A stretch of 64,000 nucleotides of DNA. It comes from Candidatus Iainarchaeum sp. (GTDB taxonomy: Archaea; B1Sed10-29; WALL01; JAGHAM01). The position numbers were made by a program, and so were the translations under genes. This document shows positions 8,064 to 15,930 of this stretch, in pieces. The stretch lies in assembly GCA_021161465.1 (NCBI GenBank), contig JAGHAM010000004.1, forward strand, positions 1 through 64,000. The letters run 5' to 3'. The notes beneath the pieces were generated by a model. It made no database searches. It saw only the letters and a program-made list of their open reading frames with translations, and had not been told where the DNA came from. Position 1 is the first letter of the stretch, and each line of letters begins with the position of its first letter.

Positions 8064-9644
8064 ATGAAAAAACTTTTGACTCTCTCAATACTAACATTGT
8101 TCGCAATTGTTCTTATTGGCTGCGTGGAAGATCAGGGCCCCGGTCCTGGGTCTACGGGACAGGCGACCTTTGAAGTACTGGTTTCTGATCAGCCTTCAAA
8201 CATATCTGACTTTGACTTACTTGAAGTAACTCTCTCGAAAATAAGGGTTTTCAAGTCCGGAGACAACACCGGCTTCGAAGAATTTTCTCCTGCAGTCGAA
8301 ACATTTGATTTAACTCAGTTGCAGGGAGGCAATGCTTTAAGTCTTATCAACACAACCCTTCCCCAAGGAAACTACACCAAAATAGAATTTCATGTAACCA
8401 ACATCACTGGAATCGTTGACAACGAGACCGTGGAAGTGAAAGTCCCATCAGAGAAACTTATGATAACCCAGGACTTCGAACTAACCGGCAACCAGACAAC
8501 CTCTTTCGTCTTCGACATGACTGTTATCAAGAAAGGCACCGGTGACTACAATCTGCTCCCAGTAATCTCGGAGAGCGGCGTGGTCGGAAAGCAGGTTCAG
8601 AATGTCAAGAGAGTTAAAGCAACTGAAATGATTCAGAAGATGCAGGAAAAGAGAGAGAAACACGGACTGGCAAAGCAGAAGGAAAAACCGGAGACCCCAG
8701 GTAAAAATGAAACAACTCCCCCTGAAACTCCCAGGCCGAAAAAAGGTTCTTTCGAACTCCTGATTTCAGATGAGAACAATGCCATCGGAGAATTCGAGAC
8801 CCTGACTGTCGACCTGAGTAAAGCCAGGGTTTTCATGGCGGGAAACGATGATTCAGGAAACCAGACCAACACCAATGGAACCGGAGTTAACGGTAGCCAA
8901 AACAACAAGACTGGTGGACAGGGCTTCTCTGAAATCGCTCTTGATGTTACAAGTCTTGATCTGACCACTCTCCAGGGCGACAACGCCCTCAGCGTTCTCA
9001 ACACCACCCTAGAGACAGGAAAGTACACTAAAATGGCACTCTATGTGGACAGCGCCTCTGGAACGGTCGACAACGAGACGGTAGATGTTAAAGTACCATC
9101 CGGAAAGCTTATGATAACTAAGAACTTCGAGGTAATGGAGGGGGAGACAACCTCTTTCGTCTTCGACATAACGGTTATCAAGAAAGGTAACGGAGACTAC
9201 AACCTCCTTCCAGTAATCTCAAAGAGTGGAGTCCTTGGAAAAGACGTTATGAGCGTTAATAGGACCAGAATCCGCAATGAGACTGAGGCTGGAAAGCCCA
9301 ACGAGAAAGGCAACCAAACCCGTAACGAGACCGAGCAAATGGGCAAGGAAGAACGCTGCACTGAAAGCGGTGGAAATGTTACCACAGCAATGTGCTGCCT
9401 CTCATCAGAAGACTTCCCGAACACCTGTGTCATAGGTGCTTGTGGTTGCTCACCTGAAAACAGCCACGAAGTCGAGTTCTGTGACTGCGGTGAGGAAAAG
9501 TGCTTTAACGGTTCAGCGTGTGTGCCAATCGAGACGGGCAATCAGACAGAACCCGGAAACGAAACTGTTCCCCCAGGCAACCAAACTGAATCAGGAAACG
9601 ATACCGAACCGGGCAACCAGACCAATGGTAATCAGACTGCCTGA
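8064..9644 (+). CDS. DUF4382 lipoprotein with two DUF4382 domains and an Asn-Gln-Thr-rich tail
   Basis: This 526-aa protein begins with a lipoprotein signal (MKKLLTLSILTLFAIVLIGC, lipobox LIGC) and is preceded by an aaggtga ribosome-binding site. Two DUF4382-type domains follow (about 33-185 and 225-400). Each contains the FEVLVSDQPSNISDFD / FELLISDENNAIGEFE opening, a DLT.LQG motif and a TTSFVFDxTVIKKG strand. They are strongly similar, so they arose by internal duplication. A Cys-rich segment (~430-485, ten or more cysteines) and a low-complexity tail of NQT sequons follow; the tail would be densely N-glycosylated. It sits on the outer face of the membrane; its function is unknown. Confidence 0.85.
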   Translation: MKKLLTLSILTLFAIVLIGCVEDQGPGPGSTGQATFEVLVSDQPSNISDFDLLEVTLSKIRVFKSGDNTGFEEFSPAVETFDLTQLQGGNALSLINTTLPQGNYTKIEFHVTNITGIVDNETVEVKVPSEKLMITQDFELTGNQTTSFVFDMTVIKKGTGDYNLLPVISESGVVGKQVQNVKRVKATEMIQKMQEKREKHGLAKQKEKPETPGKNETTPPETPRPKKGSFELLISDENNAIGEFETLTVDLSKARVFMAGNDDSGNQTNTNGTGVNGSQNNKTGGQGFSEIALDVTSLDLTTLQGDNALSVLNTTLETGKYTKMALYVDSASGTVDNETVDVKVPSGKLMITKNFEVMEGETTSFVFDITVIKKGNGDYNLLPVISKSGVLGKDVMSVNRTRIRNETEAGKPNEKGNQTRNETEQMGKEERCTESGGNVTTAMCCLSSEDFPNTCVIGACGCSPENSHEVEFCDCGEEKCFNGSACVPIETGNQTEPGNETVPPGNQTESGNDTEPGNQTNGNQTA

Positions 9645-9649
9645 CTAAG

Positions 9650-10144
9650 GTGAGTCCAATACCTGAAGAGTTTTCCAGGGGATATCTTGGTGAGATAACT
9701 GTTAAGAAGGGACCCGTAAAAATCCCTTTGTCTGTTTACAGGAGAGGGTCCCTTCCCAGAGTAATTAAAGGAAAGCCCCCCTTGGAGAAAATACAGGAGC
9801 TCCTCCACAAACCCCCTCCATCTGAGGTTCACGCGGAGCCGAAAACCGCTGATGAGATATCTTCACTCATTCATAACCAACTTGCTATTCACCTGAAAGC
9901 ACATCGTTTCATAGGTGAGAACTGGATTAAGACGCCTGTAGGTGAGTCTAAGGAAAAGCTGGCGGAGGAGCTTAACAAAAAGTTTCCAGATGCTGAGTTC
10001 GTGCATAAGGGCTACTGCGATGTGGACTTGTCTGGTAAGATTGTGAAGCTTAGCTTTCATGAGAGGACTAAACCTGAGAAGAAGACTCTCTCTGAACTAA
10101 TAAGGTCCATCTCAGAGAGTGAATGGGAAATAGTTAAGGATTAG
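9650..10144 (+). CDS. Hypothetical protein, 164 aa
   Basis: Unrecognised. It starts at a GTG six bases after the lipoprotein stop, with taagg as a possible ribosome-binding site. It is soluble. A Pro-rich linker region (KPPLEKIQELLHKPPPSE) is followed by a more conserved-looking alpha/beta C-terminal part (KKFPDAEFVHKGYCDVDLSG). It is probably co-transcribed with the lipoprotein gene. Confidence 0.6.
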   Translation: MSPIPEEFSRGYLGEITVKKGPVKIPLSVYRRGSLPRVIKGKPPLEKIQELLHKPPPSEVHAEPKTADEISSLIHNQLAIHLKAHRFIGENWIKTPVGESKEKLAEELNKKFPDAEFVHKGYCDVDLSGKIVKLSFHERTKPEKKTLSELIRSISESEWEIVKD

Positions 10145-10158
10145 CAGCATTTGTTGCT

Positions 10159-11094
10159 TTATACCAATGTCTTTCCTTTATCCATTATCAGCTTGTCATC
10201 AAACCAGATAGTTGGTTTATCTATTACAAAATCTTGATGGATATCAGCATCGATGTTGCCACTAAGGCTCTTTGAGTCGCCAATGGCTACATGGCAGGTG
10301 CCAAACACCTTCTCGTCCTCTATCACCTTTCCGCTTAACCTTGCACCGGGGTTTGTCCCTATTGCGAATTCTGCTAGGTATCTGCCGTTTCTTATACTCC
10401 AGAAATAATTCTTGACTTTTGGGTCAGTTATATTGGTCACGTAATTATTTCTGGCTATGAACTTGGTGCCTTTCATGCATTTGAACGTTGGGAACTGTGT
10501 GTTGTATGGCGACCAGTGGCCATTGAGGTTTTTAGGCACAAAAGCAGTTTCACCAGCTGGCAGGTTTGACAGCGAGCCTTTTTTGCTTATGTCCCCATCA
10601 TCCAGTAAGAACCTCTTCCCACCAATTTCAGTGGTAAACTCGGTATTTTTTGCTTTTACTTTCACAACTTTGGTTTTATTCAGTAGACGCGCGAGCTTTT
10701 GGTTTTCCTTTTTTATCCAGCTGTAGTCTGCACTCATTCCACGAACGAACATCTCTTCTGTCATTTCGGGGAGGGTTGCGATTCGCGCTCCTCTCCTCTT
10801 AGCGGCTCTCACAGCATTGGTGTGCGTCAATGAGTACTTGGTTGGGCAGTAAAGAATGTCAGCTTTCCTCATGGTTTCTGCAACAAGTTTTGGTGGCTCA
10901 AGGCCATGCTGTCCAGTTGGTTGGATTACAAGCATAAGTGCGTTGCAACTCTCACTCGCTGCTTTGAACAGCGCGTTGCCAACGTCTAGGGTTAGCTCGT
11001 CAGTTACAACTAATAGGAGTTCCTTCTTTCTGGGTTTTGATAGCAGAATTGCCTTGCGCGCTGCCTTCATCAGGGAATTAGATACAGATGCCAT
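10159..11094 (-). CDS. M29-type leucyl aminopeptidase-like protein
   Basis: The 311-aa protein has C-terminal half motifs LSNLPAGETAFVPKN, AEFAIGTNPGARLSG, FGTCHVAIGDS and NIDADIHQDFVI. These match the metal-site region of thermophilic aminopeptidase (M29/AmpS, also NicX-like) proteins, with Glu, His and Asp ligands. The N-terminal half is an alpha/beta domain. It is somewhat shorter than classical M29 (~400 aa) but resembles the archaeal short form. It probably acts in cytoplasmic peptide breakdown. It is convergent with the gene at 9650. Confidence 0.75.
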   Translation of the reverse strand: MASVSNSLMKAARKAILLSKPRKKELLLVVTDELTLDVGNALFKAASESCNALMLVIQPTGQHGLEPPKLVAETMRKADILYCPTKYSLTHTNAVRAAKRRGARIATLPEMTEEMFVRGMSADYSWIKKENQKLARLLNKTKVVKVKAKNTEFTTEIGGKRFLLDDGDISKKGSLSNLPAGETAFVPKNLNGHWSPYNTQFPTFKCMKGTKFIARNNYVTNITDPKVKNYFWSIRNGRYLAEFAIGTNPGARLSGKVIEDEKVFGTCHVAIGDSKSLSGNIDADIHQDFVIDKPTIWFDDKLIMDKGKTLV

Positions 11095-11183
11095 AGTTCT
11101 CTTACGAGTTAGTTATATTTATTTCATATGGAAACTCTGGAGAACCACCTATTCTTTTATATCTTCCCGTCAAAACACCATGC

Positions 11184-11939
11184 ATGAAAAACTATCTGTT
11201 TGTTCTTGTGATAGCTGCTTTCCTAACTATGGGCTGTGTCAACAATGGAGAGCAGACTAATCCATCTTTAGGAAAGGGATATATAGCAGTTTATAACTTC
11301 AGCTCGCGTGTTGACTTGAACATGAATGGCACTTTTGTCCCATCAGCTTCCAGTGTGCACCCTATGACAGTAAGGCACTCAGGGGATAGGACGAAGGTGA
11401 GTATCGGCATAATGGGTTCTAATACGTCTCTGCTTGATAGTTATATAACCCCAGATGGGAACTTTACGTGCAGGAATTTCCCAATACAACAGTGTGTGAA
11501 AGATGAAATCACAGCAAGACCTCCAACGGAGATGGGCGTATATATGAAAGAACTCAAGGACAAAGGATTTTTAACGGTTTTGGCAACTAACACCCGAAAG
11601 GTAAATGGTTTCGATTGCAAGGAAGAGATTTACACTGTCAACGATGTACCTGCTTATCTGAATTATATTAATTTCAATAAATCACAGGCGATTCCAATTG
11701 ATGTTAAAATAGATGAGGTAAAAATGACCTACTGTGAGAAAGATGGTTTGACTGTTTCATATTCATCAGCATTAAATGCCGTTGTGAACAAGACATCCGC
11801 GCGGAGCTATCTCCTTAGCACAGGCACAAATGAGTCTGCTAATCCCATACCCGATTCCATAGTCTCAAATGTTTCTTATACTCTAATCTCACTTGATAAA
11901 GATGTTGAGATAGCTAATATGGAACTAACCCCGCCGTGA
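11184..11939 (+). CDS. Lipoprotein, 251 aa
   Basis: N-terminal signal MKNYLFVLVIAAFLTMGC with a lipobox Cys at residue 18. The mature part is a Ser/Thr/Asn-rich extracellular domain with a few cysteines (FTCRNF, QQCVKDE, FDCKEE, TYCEKD) that could form disulfides. The family is not recognised; the pattern resembles periplasmic LolA/outer-surface beta-sandwich proteins only loosely. A TATA-like tttatatctt lies ~25 nt before the ATG. Confidence 0.65.
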   Translation: MKNYLFVLVIAAFLTMGCVNNGEQTNPSLGKGYIAVYNFSSRVDLNMNGTFVPSASSVHPMTVRHSGDRTKVSIGIMGSNTSLLDSYITPDGNFTCRNFPIQQCVKDEITARPPTEMGVYMKELKDKGFLTVLATNTRKVNGFDCKEEIYTVNDVPAYLNYINFNKSQAIPIDVKIDEVKMTYCEKDGLTVSYSSALNAVVNKTSARSYLLSTGTNESANPIPDSIVSNVSYTLISLDKDVEIANMELTPP

Positions 11940-11955
11940 TAGCCATTACAGAAAA

Positions 11956-12177
11956 CTAGTGTTTGATATCTTTTGGGCTTACTGTTGTGGGTTTCGCGCT
12001 CTCAGGGATTATTAGCTCAGAGGCAGGTCCAGAGGTTGGTTTTTTCTTGCTTGCACAGATGGTGCACAATCCTTCAGCGGTGTAGTGCTCTGCACAGACA
12101 TGACGCCCGCATTTTGAGCAGGTGTATAAATGCTTTGCTGGCTTCCCACAGATGTCGCAGGTACCTGCTATTTCCAT
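11956..12177 (-). CDS. Small zinc-binding protein, 73 aa
   Basis: The N-terminal ~45 residues have paired CxxC knuckles (CDICGK, CSKCGRHVC, CTICAS) plus a histidine in AEHYTAEGLC. This is a two-zinc, B-box/FYVE-like treble-clef arrangement. The C-terminal 30 residues are a Pro/Ser-rich tail. Such small zinc proteins are common in archaea and often bind nucleic acid or protein; the role here is unknown. It is divergent from the site-2 protease gene 44 nt away. Confidence 0.7.
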   Translation of the reverse strand: MEIAGTCDICGKPAKHLYTCSKCGRHVCAEHYTAEGLCTICASKKKPTSGPASELIIPESAKPTTVSPKDIKH

Positions 12178-12221
12178 ACTTACCTTTATAAAAGCAAAAC
12201 AATAAAACTTTGTTGGTTTTT

Positions 12222-13307
12222 ATGGTCTCCTGGAAGCTTTTCAGCATCGCTGGAATCGATATAAAACTGCATTGGACAACTTTGCTTCTCCTTGGATTGT
12301 TTCTTGTCCTCAGCGTTAACTCATTCTTGATACTCCTTCTCTTGTTTATTTCAATAACTTTCCATGAGCTTTCGCATTCGCTGGTTGCAAAAGGCAACGG
12401 AGTCAAAATCAGCCAGATAATACTTCTGCCTATCGGTGGGATGGCCGTGATGAAGAATGCAGTGATAGACCCAAAAGTGGAGTTCAAGATGGCCATAGCG
12501 GGGCCTTTGTTCAACTTTGCAGTTTGTGGCTTAATCCTAATCGCAGCATATCTGTCCGGCAGCAGCAACCTGATTTACTCCATGGGTTACTGGAACGAGA
12601 GGCTGGCAGGCGATATACTACAGGACATTGGACCGATGATGGTTTCATCATTGTTCTGGCTCAACTTCTTGCTGGGTGCATTCAATCTATTCTTCCCTGC
12701 GCTGCCCTTGGATGGAGGCAGGGTGTTGAGGGCACTGCTGGCGATGGTTATGGACTATGTCAAGGCAACCAGGATTGCAACAGTTATATCAATGTTCCTT
12801 ACTATACTGCTATTCTTGGTGTCTTTAGTGAGCATGAACCTGATACTGCTCTTGATATCTATTTTCATATTCTTTGGAGCAAGGTCTGAGATGGAGTTTG
12901 CTGTATCCCACCGGTTGCTTAGAAAGATTCCAGTTTCAAACTTAATGAGAAAAAATTTTCTCATGGTTGATGAGAACACGCCTTTGGATGCTCTGGTTGC
13001 CGATATGATTGCGTCGAGGTCACTGGTGGCTTTCTCAAAGGAGGGGAAGAACATAACTGCAGTTTCGATATACAAGATAGGAGAGGTTCCAAAACAAAGA
13101 TGGGGGCGGATGAAGTTCAAGGACCTGGCTGTGGTGATAAAACCTGTAAGCCCTGGTACGCAGGTGGTGACGGCTCTGACACGTATGGGTAAAGAGGGTT
13201 TTGAGGCTTTGCCTGTGGTTGATAACTATCATGAAGTAGTTGGCTGCCTTTACAAGAGAGATATTGACACAATTCTGGAACTCCTGAAAGTGACAAAGCT
13301 TTCTTAG
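12222..13307 (+). CDS. Site-2 protease family M50 metalloprotease with CBS domains
   Basis: The protein is ~361 aa from ATG 12222. It has several membrane helices, the zinc motif FHELSHS (HExxH) in an early helix and the second ligand motif ALPLDGGRVLRAL. After the membrane part, two CBS-type repeats (about residues 235-355, PVSNLMRKNFLMVDENTPL and ALPVVDNYHEVVG) form a likely nucleotide-sensing module. This is the archaeal S2P-CBS architecture of intramembrane proteases. The substrate is unknown. Confidence 0.9.
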   Translation: MVSWKLFSIAGIDIKLHWTTLLLLGLFLVLSVNSFLILLLLFISITFHELSHSLVAKGNGVKISQIILLPIGGMAVMKNAVIDPKVEFKMAIAGPLFNFAVCGLILIAAYLSGSSNLIYSMGYWNERLAGDILQDIGPMMVSSLFWLNFLLGAFNLFFPALPLDGGRVLRALLAMVMDYVKATRIATVISMFLTILLFLVSLVSMNLILLLISIFIFFGARSEMEFAVSHRLLRKIPVSNLMRKNFLMVDENTPLDALVADMIASRSLVAFSKEGKNITAVSIYKIGEVPKQRWGRMKFKDLAVVIKPVSPGTQVVTALTRMGKEGFEALPVVDNYHEVVGCLYKRDIDTILELLKVTKLS

Positions 13308-13376
13308 GCTTCTGCACGACAGACAGTTTTTTTAATCCTGATTCTCACTAATAACTGGCAAGCTGGGGTGGCGGAA

Positions 13377-13431
13377 GTTCACGAGCAGGCAAGCTCGAGA
13401 AGTTCAGTTCACGAGCAGGCAAGCTCGAGAA
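13377..13431 (+). repeat. 25-nt direct repeat in the D-loop intron of tRNA-Ser
   Basis: A 25-nt unit starting GTTCACGAGCAGG and ending GCTCGAGAA occurs at 13377-13401 and again at 13407-13431. The copies are identical, with a 5-nt spacer. Each contains a CGAGC...GCTCG hairpin. Confidence 0.95.
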
Positions 13432-13458
13432 ACGCAATCCGGTTCAACGCGCCGGCCT

Positions 13459-13692
13459 CGAGTAGCCGCAAAATCGGCTAGCGCTTTAGGCGTCTCACGC
13501 TCCGCGTGAGAGCACCAGGTGTGGCCGTAAAATCGGTTCACGCGAACCGTAAAATCGGTTCACGCTTTGGGTGTTGCGCTACGCGCAAGCACCAGGCGGA
13601 TGATTAAGGACTTAGTCTAAACCTAAGTGAAAAATAACAGGTGCTAGACTTTGTCCAAGTGCCTTACGCTATATGTAAGGCAGGCATCCTGA
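13459..13692 (+). other. Long, repeat-built anticodon-loop intron region of tRNA-Ser
   Basis: The region holds a chain of hairpins: TAGCCG/CGGCTA, CTCACGC/GCGTGAG, TTGCGC/GCGCAA, AGTCTA/TAGACT and GCCTTAC/GTAAGGC. A 19-nt unit (CCGTAAAATCGGTTCACGC) occurs at 13525-13543 and 13547-13565. Two longer related segments (from about 13482 and 13563) share CGCTTT.GG.GT, then a hairpin, then AGCACCAGG. This is consistent with introns inserted into introns. No protein frame is apparent. Confidence 0.75.
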
Positions 13693-13791
13693 AAGCCGGT
13701 GGGCGCAAGCCCGTGCAGGTTCAAACTGTTTCGTCTCCGTATGAAACAGGAAATTCCTGCCCCCAGCGTACCCTTCAACAAACATGTATAC

Positions 13792-13820
13792 ACTATAGTA
13801 ACTATATAATTGGCTATAGT
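13792..13820 (+). promoter_or_regulatory. Inverted repeat over the antitoxin promoter
   Basis: ACTATAG (13792-13798) and CTATAGT (13814-13820) form a 7-bp inverted repeat flanking a TATA-like tatataatt. It lies 14 nt before the antitoxin ATG. Ribbon-helix-helix antitoxins usually repress their own promoter through such sites, so this is a probable operator (inference). Confidence 0.5.
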
Positions 13821-13833
13821 TAAGGTGTTCTGT

Positions 13834-14052
13834 ATGGCGACGACTATACAGATAAGCGAAAAACTTAGAGAGGAATTAGCAGCTAGGAAGCTCTACGAAA
13901 AAGAGAGTTATGAAGAGGTCATCAATGACCTGCTTGAGGACACTATGGAACTTTCAGAAGAAACCAAAAGAGAGATAGAGCAAGCGAGGAAGGAGATAAA
14001 AGAAGGAAAAGTTTACGCCATGGCAGAGATTAAAAAGGAGCTAGGGTTGTAA
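13834..14052 (+). CDS. Ribbon-helix-helix / VapB-RelB-type antitoxin
   Basis: This 72-aa protein opens with a ribbon-helix-helix pattern (MATTIQISEKLREELAARKL then ESYEEVINDLL) like archaeal DUF217/VapB-type antitoxins. An acidic/basic helical C-terminal tail that would bind the toxin follows. The ATG at 13834 is preferred over the upstream TTG because it begins exactly at the RHH strand. The toxin frame starts at once downstream (stop TAA 14050-14052, ATG 14053), but it is broken, so this is an orphaned antitoxin. Confidence 0.75.
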   Translation: MATTIQISEKLREELAARKLYEKESYEEVINDLLEDTMELSEETKREIEQARKEIKEGKVYAMAEIKKELGL

Positions 14053-14172
14053 ATGTATGAGATAATTTTCTCTGCCACCTCAAGAAAGAAATTGAAAAAG
14101 TTGGATAAGAACACTCAATCTAGAATCTTATCCTCTTTGGAGCGAATAAGAATTAGACCGGAATTTTTGTAA
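14053..14172 (+). pseudogene. Truncated RelE-family toxin
   Basis: The frame MYEIIFSATSRKKLKKLDKN...RIRIRPEFL is the N-terminal half of a RelE/ParE toxin (normally 85-95 aa) and stops after 39 codons. A one-base shift at the T run (14165-14169) would continue FVRRLG, matching the family pattern EFxVKRLxG. Beyond that the sequence is unrelated, so the active-site half is gone. It was probably inactivated by a frameshift and 3' replacement. Confidence 0.7.
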
Positions 14173-14503
14173 GACGCTTGGTCTTGAAGTTTCTCCAAAA
14201 GCAAAGCAATCACAAACCATGCCACTCTTGTTTCCATCGTTGTAATACCTAACATAAAATCCCTTTGGGCTTAAGTCATATGCTACAAATATATGTGGCT
14301 TCCAGACAATCTTGGGTGTAGGCTTGACTTTTGGGCTACTGGCTTCATGGGTTATATTTGCATCGTATACTTTGCCAACAACTTTTTCTGTAATTCCCTA
14401 GAGTGTTCACATCGAGAATGCTTGACAGACCCGCTACTAGGACAAACAAAATTAGGATAGTCAGAGCACCAATCACCAGAAACTGCTTTTTGCCTACCAG
14501 CAT
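14128..14503 (-). pseudogene. Frameshifted membrane-anchored orphan gene
   Basis: From ATG 14503 the frame gives a basic start, one strong hydrophobic helix (LVIGALTILILFVLVAGL) and a short linker. It then leaves frame near 14380-14400. The neighbouring frame continues with plausible extracellular coding (EKVVGKVYDANITHEASS, then WKPHIFVAYDLSPKGFYVRY and two cysteines) to a stop at 14128. The length of 376 nt is not a multiple of three. The 3' end overlaps the truncated toxin on the other strand, so both probably mark a rearrangement scar. Confidence 0.45.
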
Positions 14504-14578
14504 AAACCTTTAGTAGACACCTCAATAATAAGTTTTCTCTCCATCATGTTTTTAGTGTTAGTTAGCTATAAGCTGTGT

Positions 14579-14857
14579 ATGTCCTCCAAGAGCGCAAGGA
14601 TAACAGTGAAGGCTACGCCAGGGGCGAAAAACTTTAGCATTACCGGCTTTAACGAGTGGACAGGTGAGCTTGAGGTAAAACTGAAAAACCCGCCTCTAAA
14701 AGGGAAAGCTAACCAAGAGCTTATTCACGAGCTTGAGAAAGTGCTGAATGCTGAGGTCAGGTTGCTTTCCGGTGAAAAAAGCCGGAGGAAGCAAGTTGAG
14801 GTTTTAGGCAAGAGCCAGGATGAAGTGCGTGTCTTAATCAAGAGTTTTAAAGTATGA
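14579..14857 (+). CDS. DUF167 / YggU family protein
   Basis: The 92-aa protein has the DUF167 signature: VKATPGAKNFSITG, then LEVKLKNPPLKGKAN and the LLSGEKSRRKQV segment. This is a small alpha/beta fold found widely in bacteria and archaea, with no settled function. ATG 14579 is chosen because the family starts just before the RITVKATPGAK strand; ATG 14546 would add 11 residues. Confidence 0.88.
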   Translation: MSSKSARITVKATPGAKNFSITGFNEWTGELEVKLKNPPLKGKANQELIHELEKVLNAEVRLLSGEKSRRKQVEVLGKSQDEVRVLIKSFKV

Positions 14858-14883
14858 GGGGTATAATCATATAGGGTGGGTTC

Positions 14884-15840
14884 ATGGAAAAACAGTTCAT
14901 AAGTGAGCTTAAGACTAATGACACAGTTAACTCTTACTTTGCCGTCAAATACAAGCGCCCGGTTAAACCTTACAAAAAAGGTAATATGTTCAAAGTTGGT
15001 TTGTCTGACAAGACTGGTGAGATTGACCTAACTTACTGGGGTGGCACCAACCAGGATAAGGTTAAGCAGCTGTGGAGTTCTTTTGATATTGATGACGTGG
15101 TTCTCGTGAATGGTGTTGTTAGCGAGTATCAGGGAGAGAGCAAGATAGATGTTAATGAAGGTGTCGGGAAAATATCAAAAACCAGCGAGTATAATATCGC
15201 TGATTTGGTTGCAGTCTCGGAGAGAGACCTTGATGAGATGGCTTCAGAGCTAATGAGTAAAGTTGAGGAAGTGAAGGACCCTTATTTAAGCAAGCTTTTG
15301 CGCGCTTTCTTTGAAGACGCAAAGTTCATGGAAAAGTTCAAGAAAGCCCCTGCAGCCATGTATATGCACCATGCTTATGTTGGTGGGCTCCTGGAGCATA
15401 CTCTACACGTCCTTAGCCTATGTGAGGCAATATACAAGATATATCCCAAGATGGACCATGATTTGCTTGTGACTGGGGCAATCCTCCATGATATAGGGAA
15501 AACTAGGGAGTTTATGGTTGGAACCAGCATAAAAGTTACCGAGGAGGGGATGCTGAGGGGACACCTGGTTATAGGCGAGGAGATGGTTATAGAAAAAATG
15601 AAGGGCATCCTTGGATTCCCAGAGACGCTTATGATGAAGGTCGCGCATATAATTTTAAGCCACCATGGCAATGGTGAGTTTGGTTCGCCTAAGAACCCAC
15701 AGTTCCCAGAAGCAGCTGCAGTGCACTATGCTGACGAAATGGATTCAAAGATTGATCAATATGTTAGCATAAAGGAGGATACTGACAGCACGGACTTTAG
15801 GATATACACAAAGAGGCTTGGCGAGCTTTACTTGAAGTGA
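14884..15840 (+). CDS. OB-fold + HD-domain 3'-5' exoribonuclease, YhaM-like
   Basis: The 318-aa protein has an N-terminal OB-fold nucleic-acid-binding domain (about 5-105; GEIDLTYWGGTNQDKV, VNGVVSEYQGE). A C-terminal HD domain (about 155-300) follows with MYMHHAYVGGLLEHT, TGAILHDIGKTREF and ILSHHGNGEFG, supplying the His/Asp metal ligands. This order and size match YhaM/CBF1-type 3'-to-5' exonucleases. It probably acts in RNA or DNA 3'-end processing or decay. Confidence 0.88.
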   Translation: MEKQFISELKTNDTVNSYFAVKYKRPVKPYKKGNMFKVGLSDKTGEIDLTYWGGTNQDKVKQLWSSFDIDDVVLVNGVVSEYQGESKIDVNEGVGKISKTSEYNIADLVAVSERDLDEMASELMSKVEEVKDPYLSKLLRAFFEDAKFMEKFKKAPAAMYMHHAYVGGLLEHTLHVLSLCEAIYKIYPKMDHDLLVTGAILHDIGKTREFMVGTSIKVTEEGMLRGHLVIGEEMVIEKMKGILGFPETLMMKVAHIILSHHGNGEFGSPKNPQFPEAAAVHYADEMDSKIDQYVSIKEDTDSTDFRIYTKRLGELYLK

Positions 15841-15930
15841 ATTGCTTGTTTAATAGCCCACTAGCTACACATAAAATTTTATATTCTGTAGCACTTAATT
15901 CAACAAATCCGGTGCGAGAGTTGTAACGAT

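Larger units (their letters stand above)
13362..13768 (+). tRNA. tRNA-Ser (anticodon CGA or UGA) with introns in D-loop, anticodon loop and T-loop
   Basis: Acceptor GCTGGGG (13362-13368) pairs with CCCCAGC (13761-13767), followed by G73. The anticodon stem is CCGGC/GCCGG (13452-13456 / 13695-13699). The long variable arm TGGGCGCAAGCCCGT and G73 make it type II serine. The T-stem GCAGG/CCTGC is split by a 29-nt intron (13726-13754) at 59/60. A ~63-nt insertion (about 13378-13440) interrupts the D-loop and ~231 nt interrupts the anticodon loop. The 5' loop half reads CT-CGA and the 3' half TGA-AA, so the anticodon is CGA or TGA depending on the splice site. No simple 4-bp bulge-helix-bulge spans the long insertion, which suggests nested introns. 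Confidence 0.8.

Noticed and set aside
13362-13768. tRNA-Leu (UAA) reading of this locus, using GGATG/CATCC as the anticodon stem
   Set aside because: The CCGGC/GCCGG stem sits in the right place between the D-arm and variable arm, and G73 with this variable arm fits serine. GGATG/CATCC is better explained as a helix inside the intron.
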